A stretch of 37,497 nucleotides of DNA from an uncultured Thermoleophilia bacterium (GCA_903927755.1 CAIYOD010000109.1:1-37497); one strand, 5' to 3'. Positions 23,185-31,226 are shown, numbered from the stretch's first letter. Notes: generated from the sequence alone by a model not told the origin. Made by a program: numbers and translations.

Positions 23185-23697
23185 GTGGAGAGGCTCACCC
23201 TCGAGCCCGTAGGGATCATCCGCAGCGAGCATCGTGATCACGCGCAGACGCCTATCCAGCCTGTCTGCGCGGAGGGCAGCCCCGGCCGGGTCGAGGTCTT
23301 CCCCCAGTTCGCCGAGGCGCTCGACGATGTGGAAGGCTTCTCGCACCTGCACCTGATCTACTGGCTCCACCGGGCCGGCGAGGTCGTGAGTTCGGTCGCC
23401 GGCCCGTCGCCCCTGAAGGTCATCCCCTACCTGGACGACGTGCCCCGGGGCGTCTTCGCGACGCGGACCCCCGTGCGTCCCAACCCGATCGGCCTCAGCC
23501 TCGTGCGCCTGGTGGAGCGGCGCGGGAACGTGCTGGTGGTCGAGGATCTCGACGTGCTCGACGGCACGCCGCTGCTCGACATCAAGCCCTACGTCGAGAA
23601 GTTCGACCTGCGCGAGGGCACGCGGGGCGGCTGGACGGACCGGGTCAGCGACGCGACCTTCCGGCAGCGCGGCGAGCGCCGGGAAGACGCGAAGTAG
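23185..23697 (+). CDS. TrmO-like (TsaA domain) tRNA methyltransferase
   Basis: A 170-residue protein with the TsaA/TrmO signature: LEPVGIIRSEH at the start, EGFSHLHLIYWLHRAGE near residue 53, GVFATRTPVRPNPIGLSLVR near 90 and the C-terminal GTPLLDIKPYVEKFD. TrmO uses S-adenosylmethionine to methylate the N6 of t6A37 in tRNA(Thr). GTG at 23185 is supported by GGGAGG 5 nt upstream. A scrap of a second such gene is at 29165-29229. Related TsaA proteins of anaerobes may methylate other targets, so the tRNA role is by family only. Confidence 0.88.
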   Translation: MERLTLEPVGIIRSEHRDHAQTPIQPVCAEGSPGRVEVFPQFAEALDDVEGFSHLHLIYWLHRAGEVVSSVAGPSPLKVIPYLDDVPRGVFATRTPVRPNPIGLSLVRLVERRGNVLVVEDLDVLDGTPLLDIKPYVEKFDLREGTRGGWTDRVSDATFRQRGERREDAK

Positions 23698-23703
23698 ACA
23701 GAC

Positions 23704-23741
23704 CGCCCCGGGAAGAGCGGGCCGGATCAGGCCGCGGGGCG
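23704..23741. terminator. Hairpin between convergent trmO-like and DUF1847 genes
   Basis: CGCCCCG (23704-23710) pairs with CGGGGCG (23735-23741), with an inner GGCC/GGCC stem. It lies between two convergent stops, a sensible place for a bidirectional terminator. There is no T tract. Confidence 0.4.
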
Positions 23742-23743
23742 AG

Positions 23744-24397
23744 TCAGGCGCCGGCCACGTCCGCGTCTTCCGCCTTCGGGAACAGCTTGTCGCAGTAGTA
23801 CCCGTCCGCCATGTAGATCGCCGCCAGCGGATTGTGGCCCAGCACACGGTCTTTGGCGGCAAGCACGGTCACCGGCGCCACCGAATGCTTCATGAACAGG
23901 CTGTCGTGACCGACGCAGAGACCGAGCAGCAGATTGAGCTCGGTCCCGGCCTGGTCGAGGGCCCGTGCCTGTCCCAGCGGGTTGCACATGCTTTCGAACT
24001 CCCCGGGGTCGACCTTGTCCTCTTCGCCCAGACCAAGCACTTCCTTGGGAAGGCTGCCGTTCTTGCAGGCGACCGAGTCGACCGAGAAACCGTTCGCCCT
24101 GAGCACGCGACTGGTGACGGCGGCCTCAGACTGAAGACCGATACAGAAGGCGAGGCCCAGCTTCGCGTAGCCGCAGCGGCGGGCGAAATCCATGATCTCC
24201 TCGATGCGGGTGAGCCGGCAGTAGCCGTGCGCCTCCACGAGACCGGCGTTACGCGCCAGGTGCGCGTCCTCTCCTTCACGGTAGAAGCCGAGCACCTCGC
24301 TCTCGAAGGGCTCCCGGGATGGACAACCGCGAGGATAGGACGCCGTGTCGGCGCTTTCGCAGCACGCCGCCCGGCCACACTCTGCACACGCGTACAT
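23744..24397 (-). CDS. DUF1847 metal-binding-like protein
   Basis: A 217-residue cysteine-rich protein. The start YACAECGRAACCESADTAS and CPSREPFE match the N-terminal cysteine region of DUF1847. Further conserved segments are RIEEIMDFARRCGYAKLGLA, ACKNGSLPKEVLGLG, CNPLGQARALDQAGTELN and LCVGHDSLFMKHSVAPVTVL. The family is widespread in anaerobes, predicted to bind metal and functionally uncharacterised. The gene is 14 bp downstream of the MoaE-like gene on the same strand, so they are likely co-transcribed. Confidence 0.9.
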   Translation of the reverse strand: MYACAECGRAACCESADTASYPRGCPSREPFESEVLGFYREGEDAHLARNAGLVEAHGYCRLTRIEEIMDFARRCGYAKLGLAFCIGLQSEAAVTSRVLRANGFSVDSVACKNGSLPKEVLGLGEEDKVDPGEFESMCNPLGQARALDQAGTELNLLLGLCVGHDSLFMKHSVAPVTVLAAKDRVLGHNPLAAIYMADGYYCDKLFPKAEDADVAGA

Positions 24398-24411
24398 GTC
24401 GTGCCTCCGTC

Positions 24412-24774
24412 TCAGGCGAGTTCAGATTCGCCGACCACTTCCGTCTTGATCAGGGAGACGAGCCGCTGGAGGCCCTCGAAGACATGCTCGCGGATGTCTC
24501 CGGCGACGACCAGCCTCATGATGTCGTCGCCCACCGAGAGCCTCCCCTGGTTGACCCAGCCACGCACGGCGAAGATCCCCGGCCATGTGCGGGCCTCGGT
24601 GAGGGCCTCCTCGAATCTCGCCAGGTCGGCGGTGAGGAACATCCCCGTCACGGGGTCCCCCGCGCGCGAGGTCCCGCGCACGATGCCCTGGTGGGCCAGG
24701 ATCATGCCGATGGCCGCCGAGCCGGGCTGCGACTTCACGTCGCGGATCCAGTCGTCGATGTCGGGCGCGCTCAT
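24412..24774 (-). CDS. MoaE-like molybdopterin synthase large-subunit homologue
   Basis: A 120-residue protein resembling the divergent MoaE type found in anaerobes. The family-like parts are AHQGIVRGTSRAGDPVTGMF near residue 27, LEALTEARTWPGIFAVRGWVN-like text in the middle, LSVGDDIMRLVVAGDIREHV and a C-terminal SLIKTEVVGESEL holding a Lys where MoaE has catalytic residues. MoaE transfers sulfur from MoaD to precursor Z in molybdenum-cofactor synthesis; no MoaD is nearby. ATG at 24774 is supported by GGGAG upstream and by family length; a longer frame to 24873 is unlikely. DUF1847 follows. Confidence 0.75.
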   Translation of the reverse strand: MSAPDIDDWIRDVKSQPGSAAIGMILAHQGIVRGTSRAGDPVTGMFLTADLARFEEALTEARTWPGIFAVRGWVNQGRLSVGDDIMRLVVAGDIREHVFEGLQRLVSLIKTEVVGESELA

Positions 24775-24886
24775 GGTCTCCCGTCCTTGTCCGTCGTCTG
24801 CGACCGATCGTAGCCCAGGCGAGCAAGCGAACTCCAGCTCGGCGAGACGCGGTCGGAGAGACGGCACGGTCACATCGGCAGCAGCC

Positions 24887-24916
24887 TTGACTCCTTGGTC
24901 CTTATGAGCCTACGCT
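24887..24916 (+). promoter_or_regulatory. Candidate promoter of the peroxiredoxin operon
   Basis: TTGACT (24887-24892) and TACGCT (24911-24916) have an 18-nt spacer. The -10 hexamer lies inside the palindromic box B, so binding there should block RNA polymerase. Confidence 0.45.
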
Positions 24917-24921
24917 CATAA
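24902..24921. promoter_or_regulatory. UPF0251-type box B
   Basis: TTATGAGCCTACGCTCATAA has perfect 8-bp arms (TTATGAGC/GCTCATAA) around CTAC. It has the most symmetric arms of the five copies and lies 67 nt upstream of the GTG of the peroxiredoxin. Confidence 0.75.
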
Positions 24922-24987
24922 TGGCCGACGTGTCGATCCCCGCCGGCGACTCTATCGAACCACCAGAGAACGGCGAAGGAGGCTCTC

Positions 24988-25650
24988 GTGACAGACGCTG
25001 GATGCGCCCCGAACATGCCGCTCCTCGGAGACAGGTTCCCCGAGATGACGGTCAAGACCACCCACGGCATGAAGGATCTGCCCGGCGACTACGCCGGCAA
25101 ATGGTTCGTCCTGTTCAGCCACCCCGGCGACTTCACCCCGGTGTGCACCACGGAGTTCTATGCCTTCTCCATGCGGGACAACGAGTTCAAGGCACTCGAC
25201 ACCGAGCTCATCGGCATGTCGGTCGACCAGGTCTTCTCGCACATCAAATGGGCCGAGTGGATCGAGGAGAAGCTGGGCGTGAAGGTCCCGTTCCCCATCA
25301 TCGCCGACACCGGCGCCGTGGCCGGTAAGCTCGGCATGATCCACCCCGGGATGGGCTCCAACACCGTCCGCGCCGTGTTCATCGTCGACGACAAAGGTAA
25401 CCTGCGTCTGATGCTCTACTATCCGCAGGAAGTCGGACGCAACGTCGACGAGATCCTGCGCGCCGTCAAGGCGCTGCAGTACGCGAGCGCCCACAAGGTA
25501 GCCATGCCGGCCGACTGGCCCAACAACGCTCTGCTCGGCGACCGGGTGATCATCCCGCCGGCACAGACGGTCGCCGACGCCGCCGAGCGCCCCAAGCAGT
25601 ACGAGTGCTACGACTGGTGGTTCTGTCACACGGCGCTCGAGGACGAGTAG
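24988..25650 (+). CDS. Peroxiredoxin, 1-Cys/Prx6-like (thermophile-type AhpC/TSA)
   Basis: A 220-residue peroxiredoxin. The catalytic motif [13 protein letters not shown] places the peroxidatic cysteine at C53. The C-terminal end has the extra cysteines of the long Prx6/archaeal Tpx group ([13 protein letters not shown]). Conserved mid-segments are [17 protein letters not shown] and [16 protein letters not shown]. It reduces hydrogen peroxide and organic peroxides in the cytoplasm. GTG at 24988 has GAAGGAGG 6 nt upstream. It is the first gene after box B and is followed 8 bp later by an MBL-fold gene, so the operon is probably induced under redox or metal stress. Confidence 0.94.
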   Translation: MTDAGCAPNMPLLGDRFPEMTVKTTHGMKDLPGDYAGKWFVLFSHPGDFTPVCTTEFYAFSMRDNEFKALDTELIGMSVDQVFSHIKWAEWIEEKLGVKVPFPIIADTGAVAGKLGMIHPGMGSNTVRAVFIVDDKGNLRLMLYYPQEVGRNVDEILRAVKALQYASAHKVAMPADWPNNALLGDRVIIPPAQTVADAAERPKQYECYDWWFCHTALEDE

Positions 25651-25658
25651 CAGAACTC

Positions 25659-26612
25659 GTGACCGGCGGCGATATCCGCATCCGGGTCCTGATCGACAAC
25701 GCCAAGGGTGCGACCGGACTGCGGTCGGAGTGGGGGCTCTCGTTCTGGATCGAGACGCCCGACGCGCGTGTGCTGCTCGACTGCGGTGGCTCGGGGGTTT
25801 TTCTGGAGAACGCCCGGCGACTTCGCGAGCCCGTTGAGACTGCCGACGCTTTCGTCCTCAGCCACGGGCACTTCGACCACGGTGGCGGCATCCGCGAGTT
25901 CGTCGATGCCGCGCCCTCCGCTCGCCTGGTGCTTCACCCAGGGGCCCTGGTCCCGCGCTGGTCGCTCCGCAAGAACGGCAAGGCAGACCCCATAGGCCTG
26001 CCAGACCGCAGCCTCGCCGCGCTACGCGCGGTGCCCGAGCGCTCGATCTGGGCCGTGGCACCGCTCGAAGTAGCTCCGGGCGTGTGGGCTTCCGGACCGG
26101 TGCCGCGTCGCCATGCGCTCGAGGAGGCGGAGCGAACCTTCTTCCTCGACACCGCCTGCACCGTCCACGACCACGTCGTCGACGACCAGGCCGTGTGGAT
26201 CGAGACGCCGGCCGGACTCGTCGTACTCTGTGGCTGTGCCCACAGCGGCGTCATGAACACCGTGCAGCACGTCCGTGAGACGGTTGCCGGCCACGGTGTG
26301 ACAAGTGGGCGTGTGGTCGTCCCTGTGGCCGCCGACGGGCAGCCGGCAGTACGAGCAGTGCTCGGCGGCATGCATCTGCTGCAGGCCCGCAAGGAGCGTC
26401 TGCAGGCGACGGCCGACTACCTCGACGCCCTCAATCTGGAGCTGTGTGCGCCGTGTCACTGCACCGGCAAGCGCGCCACGACGCTGCTGGCTGAGCGACT
26501 GCCGGGGGCGTTCGTGGAGATCGCGACCGGGCGTGAGCTGGGGCTGGCGTATTCGACCCGGCGAGCGCGACGGTCGCTCAGTCTCCAGCCGGGAGAGGCG
26601 CGGGGCGAGTGA
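25659..26612 (+). CDS. Metallo-beta-lactamase-fold hydrolase
   Basis: About 317 residues. The MBL signature is clear: the strand RVLLDCGGSG before the metal motif SHGHFDHGGGIREFV (HxHxDH), a later His in CGCAHSGVMN and another in CHCTGKR. The overall pattern matches the MBL group often annotated as dihydropterin ribofuranosyl-aminobenzene phosphate synthase-like; the true reaction is unknown. I took GTG at 25659 as start because it directly follows the peroxiredoxin stop by 8 bp; no strong ribosome binding site is seen. The IscU-like gene follows after 63 bp with its own ribosome binding site. Confidence 0.85.
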   Translation: MTGGDIRIRVLIDNAKGATGLRSEWGLSFWIETPDARVLLDCGGSGVFLENARRLREPVETADAFVLSHGHFDHGGGIREFVDAAPSARLVLHPGALVPRWSLRKNGKADPIGLPDRSLAALRAVPERSIWAVAPLEVAPGVWASGPVPRRHALEEAERTFFLDTACTVHDHVVDDQAVWIETPAGLVVLCGCAHSGVMNTVQHVRETVAGHGVTSGRVVVPVAADGQPAVRAVLGGMHLLQARKERLQATADYLDALNLELCAPCHCTGKRATTLLAERLPGAFVEIATGRELGLAYSTRRARRSLSLQPGEARGE

Positions 26613-26675
26613 TCTGGTGCCGAGCAATCGCGAGAGCCGCTCGGCCCGGCTCAGCACTCCAAAGGAGGAGACGAT

Positions 26676-27062
26676 ATGGCAGGCGACAGTGAGCCTGGGT
26701 TCTCTGCGATAGCTCGGGACCATGCGATGTATCCCCGGCATCTCGGCCCCCCGCAGAGCTGGGGCGGACGAGCGCGTATCACGGGGCCCTGCGGCGACAC
26801 CATGGAGTTCTGGATCACCGTCGAGGACGGCTGCGTGAAGCGCGTCTGGTTCACGACCGACGGCTGTGGGTCCTCTTTGGCGTGCGGGAGCATGGCGACG
26901 ACGCTATGCCGTGGTCGGCAGGTCGGCGAAGCGAAGGAGATCGCGCCGGCCGACATCCTCCGGGCGCTCGGTGGCATACCAGCCGAGTCGGAGCACTGCG
27001 CGCTGCTGGCCGCCGGCACCCTCCGAGCGGCCTGCGAGAACGCCGGCGCAGCGACGGAGTAG
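26676..27062 (+). CDS. IscU/NifU-N-type Fe-S cluster scaffold
   Basis: A 128-residue U-type scaffold. All key ligand positions of IscU are preserved: GPCGDTMEFWITV (Cys and Asp), TDGCGSSLACGS (second Cys) and SEHCALLAAGTL (His-Cys pair). It assembles [2Fe-2S]/[4Fe-4S] clusters with sulfur from a cysteine desulfurase, none of which is encoded here. AAAGGAGG lies 7 nt before the ATG. It is third in the peroxiredoxin operon downstream of box B. The gene is followed by box C after 50 bp. Confidence 0.9.
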   Translation: MAGDSEPGFSAIARDHAMYPRHLGPPQSWGGRARITGPCGDTMEFWITVEDGCVKRVWFTTDGCGSSLACGSMATTLCRGRQVGEAKEIAPADILRALGGIPAESEHCALLAAGTLRAACENAGAATE

Positions 27063-27087
27063 GGGTTACACACCGCGCTCGCAGGTG

Positions 27088-27115
27088 TTGCCTTCGTCGG
27101 CAGCCCGGGTATTAT
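27088..27115 (+). promoter_or_regulatory. Promoter of the nitroreductase operon
   Basis: TTGCCT (27088-27093) and TATTAT (27110-27115) are separated by 16 nt. The -10 element begins 2 nt before box C. Confidence 0.55.
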
Positions 27116-27131
27116 GAGCATATGCTTGTAA
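27112..27131. promoter_or_regulatory. UPF0251-type box C
   Basis: TTATGAGCATATGCTTGTAA is a palindrome with GCATATGC core and 8 of 10 symmetric half-site bases. It overlaps the promoter of the nitroreductase gene. Confidence 0.72.
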
Positions 27132-27234
27132 CTCGCGCATGGGACCCCGCTTCACCAGTCCCAGCGGAGCACGGCGAGCGTGGATGCCGGTCTAGGAGGG
27201 CGCCATGCCGCCTCGCCCGAACGGAGGTTCAGTC

Positions 27235-27900
27235 ATGACGCCGGCACAGACTCCTCTCATCTCCAGCGATCAGGACGCGTTTGAGGCCATCGTGCGTGAC
27301 TCCTGTCACGTACGGCGCTTCGTGGACGAGGCGGTACCCCGCGAGGACATCGAGCACATGGTCGGGGTGGCGACGAGCGCGGTGAGCGCCTGCAACTCGC
27401 AGGTGTGGCGCTTCATCGCGATCCAGGATCGCAAGCTGATCTCCGCCATGCAGGCCGCGGTCCTCGAGCGCTTCGAGCAGCTCGCCCTCCGCCCGGGGCT
27501 GGCACTCCAGGAGCAGAAGCGCATGGTGGCGCGCGCGCAGGCCCTCCTCTTCGCCAAGGCGCCACTGTGCATCGCGGTCCTGGCGACGCCGCATGACTCG
27601 CCCATGGAAGAGCTCATGAGGCTGTCAGGCATCACCCAGGAAGAGCACGATCGTCTATGCGCGCGACCAGAGCTGCAGAGCGCCGGAGCAGCGGTGCAGC
27701 TGCTGACGTCCACGGCGCATGCCATGGGCTACGGCGCCTGCTGGACGTGCGCGCCGATCGTGGCGGGGGAGCGCCTCGAGCAGCTGCTGGACGTCGAGCC
27801 GCCGACGCGGCTCGTGGCGCTCTTGCCCATCGGCCGCCCCGCGGAGCTGCCGGCGGCCCACAAGCGTCTGCCACTGGAGCAGGTGCTGAGCTTCCGCTAA
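27235..27900 (+). CDS. Nitroreductase-family flavoprotein
   Basis: About 221 residues. Nitroreductase marks are AIVRDSCHVRRFVDEAV with R-R-F near the start, VSACNSQVWRFIAI (FMN-binding region), QSAGAAVQLLTSTAHAMGYG and LLPIGRPAELPAAH at the end. These enzymes use FMN and NAD(P)H to reduce nitro compounds, quinones or flavins; the substrate is unknown. Two start codons have good ribosome binding sites, ATG at 27205 (TAGGAGG) and ATG at 27235 (GGAGG); I prefer 27235 because the family starts close to it. It is under box C and 14 bp upstream of the CDF-NifX gene. Confidence 0.9.
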   Translation: MTPAQTPLISSDQDAFEAIVRDSCHVRRFVDEAVPREDIEHMVGVATSAVSACNSQVWRFIAIQDRKLISAMQAAVLERFEQLALRPGLALQEQKRMVARAQALLFAKAPLCIAVLATPHDSPMEELMRLSGITQEEHDRLCARPELQSAGAAVQLLTSTAHAMGYGACWTCAPIVAGERLEQLLDVEPPTRLVALLPIGRPAELPAAHKRLPLEQVLSFR

Positions 27901-27914
27901 GCGGGAAGGCCTTC

Positions 27915-29135
27915 GTGAGCAGCGGCACGACGGCAGCTGGCGATCACGCGGTCGCAAGCCGCGCCGTGGCGCGTGTCGCCACCTGGGGCGTCATCGTCAG
28001 CATTGCCTTGGTGGCGCTGACCGTGGCCCTCGCCGCCGTCTCGCACAGTCTCGCGCTCGTCGCCATGGCCGTCGACTGCATCGTCGACGTGGTCGCGGCG
28101 CTCGTGCTCTGGCTGGGACTCAGGCTTTCCGAGCGAAAGACCGCGGCTTTCCCGTACGGCCTCTACAAGATCGAGAACCTGCTGCAGGTGGCGATCGCCT
28201 TGCTCATCTTCGTCGCCGCCTACGAGATCGCCCGACAAGCGTTCGCGCCCGGCGGGCAGACGCCCAGCATCAACTGGCTGATCATCGTCGGCGTCGCCGT
28301 CACCATCGTGACCACATGGGCGTACGGCTGGTACGCGCTGAGGCTGGGTAAGCGCGTTTCGTCACCGGCTCTGGTGGCCGACGGCAAGCATCGCCAGATG
28401 GATGTGTTGTCGACGTCACTGGCGCTGGTCGCCGTGATCTCCACCTCTGCGGGCTTCAACATCGACCGCGCAGCAGCGGTCGTCATCCTCGCGTTCGCCG
28501 TCTACGCCGGCTGGGGTCTGCTCGTCGCGGGCATGAAGGTGCTGCTCGACGCGTCGGTCGATGCCGGCACGCTGACGCAGATCCGGCGCCTCCTCGAGTC
28601 GGAACCACTCGTCGCGCAGGTGGACTCGCTGGCCGCGCGAAGCGCCGGCCGCTACCTGTTCCTGGAGGCCACACTGCGCTTGCGCACAGACGATCTCGCC
28701 AAGGCCCACGCCGCCAGCGAGCGCCTCGAGGCGCAGATCCGCGAAGCGTTCCCCGCCATGGAGCGAGTCAGCCTGCACATCGAGCCCCGCCGACGCGAGA
28801 TCCTCCACGTTGCGGTGCCCCTGGCCTCGCCTGCAGGCGAAATCAGCAGCGAGTTCGGCGAGGCATCCTGCTTCGCCATCGCCGAGGTGCGCGCTGCCGA
28901 CGGCGAGGTGCTGCGTCAGAAGGTACTCTCCAACCCGAATCTCGGCATCGAGAAGCAGAAGGGCATCCTCGTGGCCGAGTGGCTGGTCGGGCAGGACGTC
29001 GACGTGCTGATCACGGTACGTGAGGTCAACAAGGGGCCGAGCTACGTACTCCGCGAGGCCGGCGTGGAAGTGCGTCGCGCCGGCGCGACGCGGCTCGCCG
29101 ACGAGCTGGCGCTGCTGCGTCCCGACGCTCGATGA
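27915..29135 (+). CDS. Cation diffusion facilitator fused to a Nitro_FeMo-Co domain
   Basis: A 406-residue fusion. Residues about 15-210 carry a CDF transporter with six hydrophobic segments and the family pattern SLALVAMAVDCIVDVVAALV, then FPYGLYKIENLLQ and ADGKHRQMDVLS (the metal-site Asp/His region). A cytoplasmic CDF tail with SAGRYLFLEATLRLRTDDL runs to about 295. Residues 300-395 are a Nitro_FeMo-Co (NifX/ORP-type) domain: EILHVAVPLASPAGEISSEF, then FGEASCFAIAEVR. CDF proteins export divalent metals; the attached domain may sense or bind metal or a metal cluster. GTG at 27915 has GAAGG upstream. It is second in the box C operon. Confidence 0.9.
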   Translation: MSSGTTAAGDHAVASRAVARVATWGVIVSIALVALTVALAAVSHSLALVAMAVDCIVDVVAALVLWLGLRLSERKTAAFPYGLYKIENLLQVAIALLIFVAAYEIARQAFAPGGQTPSINWLIIVGVAVTIVTTWAYGWYALRLGKRVSSPALVADGKHRQMDVLSTSLALVAVISTSAGFNIDRAAAVVILAFAVYAGWGLLVAGMKVLLDASVDAGTLTQIRRLLESEPLVAQVDSLAARSAGRYLFLEATLRLRTDDLAKAHAASERLEAQIREAFPAMERVSLHIEPRRREILHVAVPLASPAGEISSEFGEASCFAIAEVRAADGEVLRQKVLSNPNLGIEKQKGILVAEWLVGQDVDVLITVREVNKGPSYVLREAGVEVRRAGATRLADELALLRPDAR

Positions 29136-29164
29136 GGTCGCCGTGAGGCGCGGGTCGTCGCTCC

Positions 29165-29229
29165 CTACGCGCCGTACTCGACGTACGGCTTGATGTCGAG
29201 CGGCCGGCAGTCGGGCGTCAGCGCCCGGC
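29165..29229 (-). pseudogene. Remnant of a second TrmO/TsaA-like gene
   Basis: On the minus strand, directly after the SufB-like stop, one frame reads ALTPDCRPLDIKPYVEYGA and then a stop. The P-L-D-I-K-P-Y-V-E core is the C-terminal signature of TrmO-like proteins (compare GTPLLDIKPYVEKFD in the intact gene at 23185). No start or other TsaA part is present, so this is a decayed end, left by a deletion or truncated in transfer. Confidence 0.6.
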
Positions 29230-30165
29230 TCAGCTGAGCAAGCCCTCGATGATGAGGTCGGTGGCTTCGTCTTCGGTGAGCCCGCGACTCATCAGCGTCT
29301 GGAGCTGCTTGGAGTCCACCGAGCCGATCGCGGCCTCGTGGGTGATGTGCGCCAGCGGGTGGCTCACCTCGACGATGGGCACGGCCTTGGCGAACGCCCG
29401 GTGCTGCACGATCTCCTTGCAGTCCACATGCCCGCGGGCGTAGGGCGCCGAGGCGGAAAGGGTGTTGTACACCTCGGCGCGGGCGTCGTCGCGCAGCGCG
29501 AGATACGAATTGAGCACGGCGCGGGCGCCCTCGCCGTTGAGGCGCCCGGTCTCGCGGATGGTCACCGTATCGTGTCCGCGCCCGATGATGCGCGTGATCA
29601 TCTCGAGGGTGCTCCGCGCGTCACAGTCGGCCTCGTAGTCGAAGTCGATGACGCCCGCTTGCCCTTTGACCAGCTCGAATTCGGTCTTGAAGCGCGCGCC
29701 CTCGCCGATGCGGACCAGCGTCTTGGGGACGACCTGCACGCCGCCCTCGGCGCCGTGGAGGTGACGCTCGAAGTATTCGTAGGTCGCCCCCGGCGCGATG
29801 TTCACCACGGCGTCCATCTTGTGGGTGATGTCGATGGCGTTGGGGAACGTGCAGTGAGCCCGGACCGAGGCGAACGAGCCGGCATCCACATCGACCTTCA
29901 TGACGATGCGCTGCAGGCCCTCGGTGGGCAGCATGCCGAAGCACAGGTGCACCGGGTTGGCGATCCTGACGCCCTCGCGCAGGTGAATGTGCGCCTCGAT
30001 GCCGTCGTCGATCTGCTCGATGTCTACGTCCAGGCCGGGCACCAGGTGCGAGCCTACGACCTCGTCGCCGCTGACCTCGAGGTGGGCGACGTCGTCGCCG
30101 GCGAAATGCGACCCGTAGCTGCCCAACGATTCGAGCAGCGCGCGTGCGGTGGCGACGTCGCTCAT
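29230..30165 (-). CDS. SufB/SufD-like Fe-S cluster assembly protein
   Basis: A 311-residue protein of the SufBD family, shorter than classical SufB and like the minimal SmsB form. The C-terminal signature is strong: HEAAIGSVDSKQLQTLMSRG then LTEDEATDLIIEGLL; upstream lies SYLALRDDARAEVYNTL and GHVDCKEIVQHRAF. The middle beta-helix region is consistent with the family. It forms the scaffold with a SufC-type ATPase. ATGA overlap with the SufC stop at 30162 fixes the start. No SufS, SufE or SufU is encoded beside it, so the pair resembles the two-gene SMS system reported in anaerobes. Confidence 0.88.
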   Translation of the reverse strand: MSDVATARALLESLGSYGSHFAGDDVAHLEVSGDEVVGSHLVPGLDVDIEQIDDGIEAHIHLREGVRIANPVHLCFGMLPTEGLQRIVMKVDVDAGSFASVRAHCTFPNAIDITHKMDAVVNIAPGATYEYFERHLHGAEGGVQVVPKTLVRIGEGARFKTEFELVKGQAGVIDFDYEADCDARSTLEMITRIIGRGHDTVTIRETGRLNGEGARAVLNSYLALRDDARAEVYNTLSASAPYARGHVDCKEIVQHRAFAKAVPIVEVSHPLAHITHEAAIGSVDSKQLQTLMSRGLTEDEATDLIIEGLLS

Positions 30166-30905
30166 GCCGTGATCATCTCCTCTTCGGGCGCCGGCTCGTT
30201 CTCGTGGTGGCAGGGGATGCAGTTGTTCGCGAAGTAGCCGCTGATCTTGTCGACCGAACCCTTGTCGAGGATGTGGCCGTTGCACAGCAGGAAGGCGTGC
30301 TCGGCGTGCTCGAGCACCGCCATGCTGTGGGTGATCATGATCACGGTGGTGCCCATCTCCTTGAAGTACGCAAGGGCATCGAAGATACGCTGCAGGGCTT
30401 CGACGTCGATGCCGGAGTCGGGCTCGTCCATGAGCACGATGCGGGGCTCCATGGCGAGGATGGACGCCAGCTCGACGCGCTTGCGCTCGCCGCCCGAGAG
30501 CGTCTTGTCGACCTTGCGATCGAGGTAGCGCTCCGGGTCGAGCCCCACGCGGGTCAGCATCCTCTCGACGTTCGCGCGCGACTTCTCCTTGGCGCCCGCG
30601 GCGATGAAGCGGTCCATGCGCAGTCCCTCGAAGCGCGCCGGCTCCTGCCAGGCGAGCGTGATGCCGCGTCGCGCCCGCTCATCGACCGGCACGCCGCGCA
30701 GCGACTCGCCGTCGAGCAGGATATCGCCGCTGTGATCGGTGTAGCCCGGCAGGCCCATGATGGTGCTGGCGAGCGTCGACTTGCCGGCCCCATTGGGCCC
30801 GATGAGGGCGTGGACGTGGCCCTCCCAGAAGTCGACGCTGAGATCGTTCAGGATGGGCTTGCCGCCCAACTCCAGCGTGATGTCGTGCAGTTCAAGGATG
30901 CCCAT
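30162..30905 (-). CDS. SufC-like ABC ATPase for Fe-S cluster assembly
   Basis: A 247-residue ATPase. The Walker A GPNGAGKSTLAS (about residues 36-47), signature LSGGERKRVELA, Walker B IVLMDEPDSGID and switch His in MITHS are all intact, with SufC-like wording around WQEPARFEGLRM. The tail has an extra NNCIPCHHEN cysteine/histidine segment that is not usual for SufC. It powers cluster assembly on the SufB-like protein. The start has GGAG 5 nt upstream. The stop overlaps the SufB-like start. No box of the repeated palindrome is seen upstream. Confidence 0.92.
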   Translation of the reverse strand: MGILELHDITLELGGKPILNDLSVDFWEGHVHALIGPNGAGKSTLASTIMGLPGYTDHSGDILLDGESLRGVPVDERARRGITLAWQEPARFEGLRMDRFIAAGAKEKSRANVERMLTRVGLDPERYLDRKVDKTLSGGERKRVELASILAMEPRIVLMDEPDSGIDVEALQRIFDALAYFKEMGTTVIMITHSMAVLEHAEHAFLLCNGHILDKGSVDKISGYFANNCIPCHHENEPAPEEEMITA

Positions 30906-31137
30906 CGAGACTCCGATCGGTCAGAGCGCGCGCGGCTCGTCGTTGGCCCGCCGGCGCGACACGCACGGCACGAACAGCCTGCGCGCGGCCTGCGACTGGC
31001 ACTCTGTGGCGTGCTCCCCAGATGCCATCGGCTGAGCTTACTCCGTCCGGAGCCTGATGAGCATCCCGATAGCCGTGGACCCGAGGGGAGCCTTCACCCT
31101 CTGGACCGTTCGTCGCTCTCACCGGGCAGGCGTGCTC

Positions 31138-31165
31138 TTGCAATCCCCGGCGGCGGGTGTAATAT
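31138..31165 (+). promoter_or_regulatory. Promoter of the ORP-like operon
   Basis: TTGCAA (31138-31143) and TAATAT (31160-31165) are separated by 16 nt. The -10 starts 2 nt before box D, as in box C. Confidence 0.65.
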
Positions 31166-31181
31166 GGGCATATGCTCATAA
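31162..31181. promoter_or_regulatory. UPF0251-type box D
   Basis: ATATGGGCATATGCTCATAA has the GCATATGC core with 8 of 10 half-site bases symmetric. It overlaps the -10 of the ORP-like operon promoter. Confidence 0.72.
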
Positions 31182-31226
31182 CAATCACACGGCGGCCCTT
31201 CTGGCGCCTGCTCCGAAGGAGGAGAC

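Larger units (their letters stand above)
30906..31226. other. Intergenic region with divergent starts
   Basis: A 321-bp gap between the minus-strand sufC-like gene and the plus-strand DUF5320 gene. It contains the promoter and box D near 31138-31181. The left two-thirds has no convincing ORF or repeat. Confidence 0.5.
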
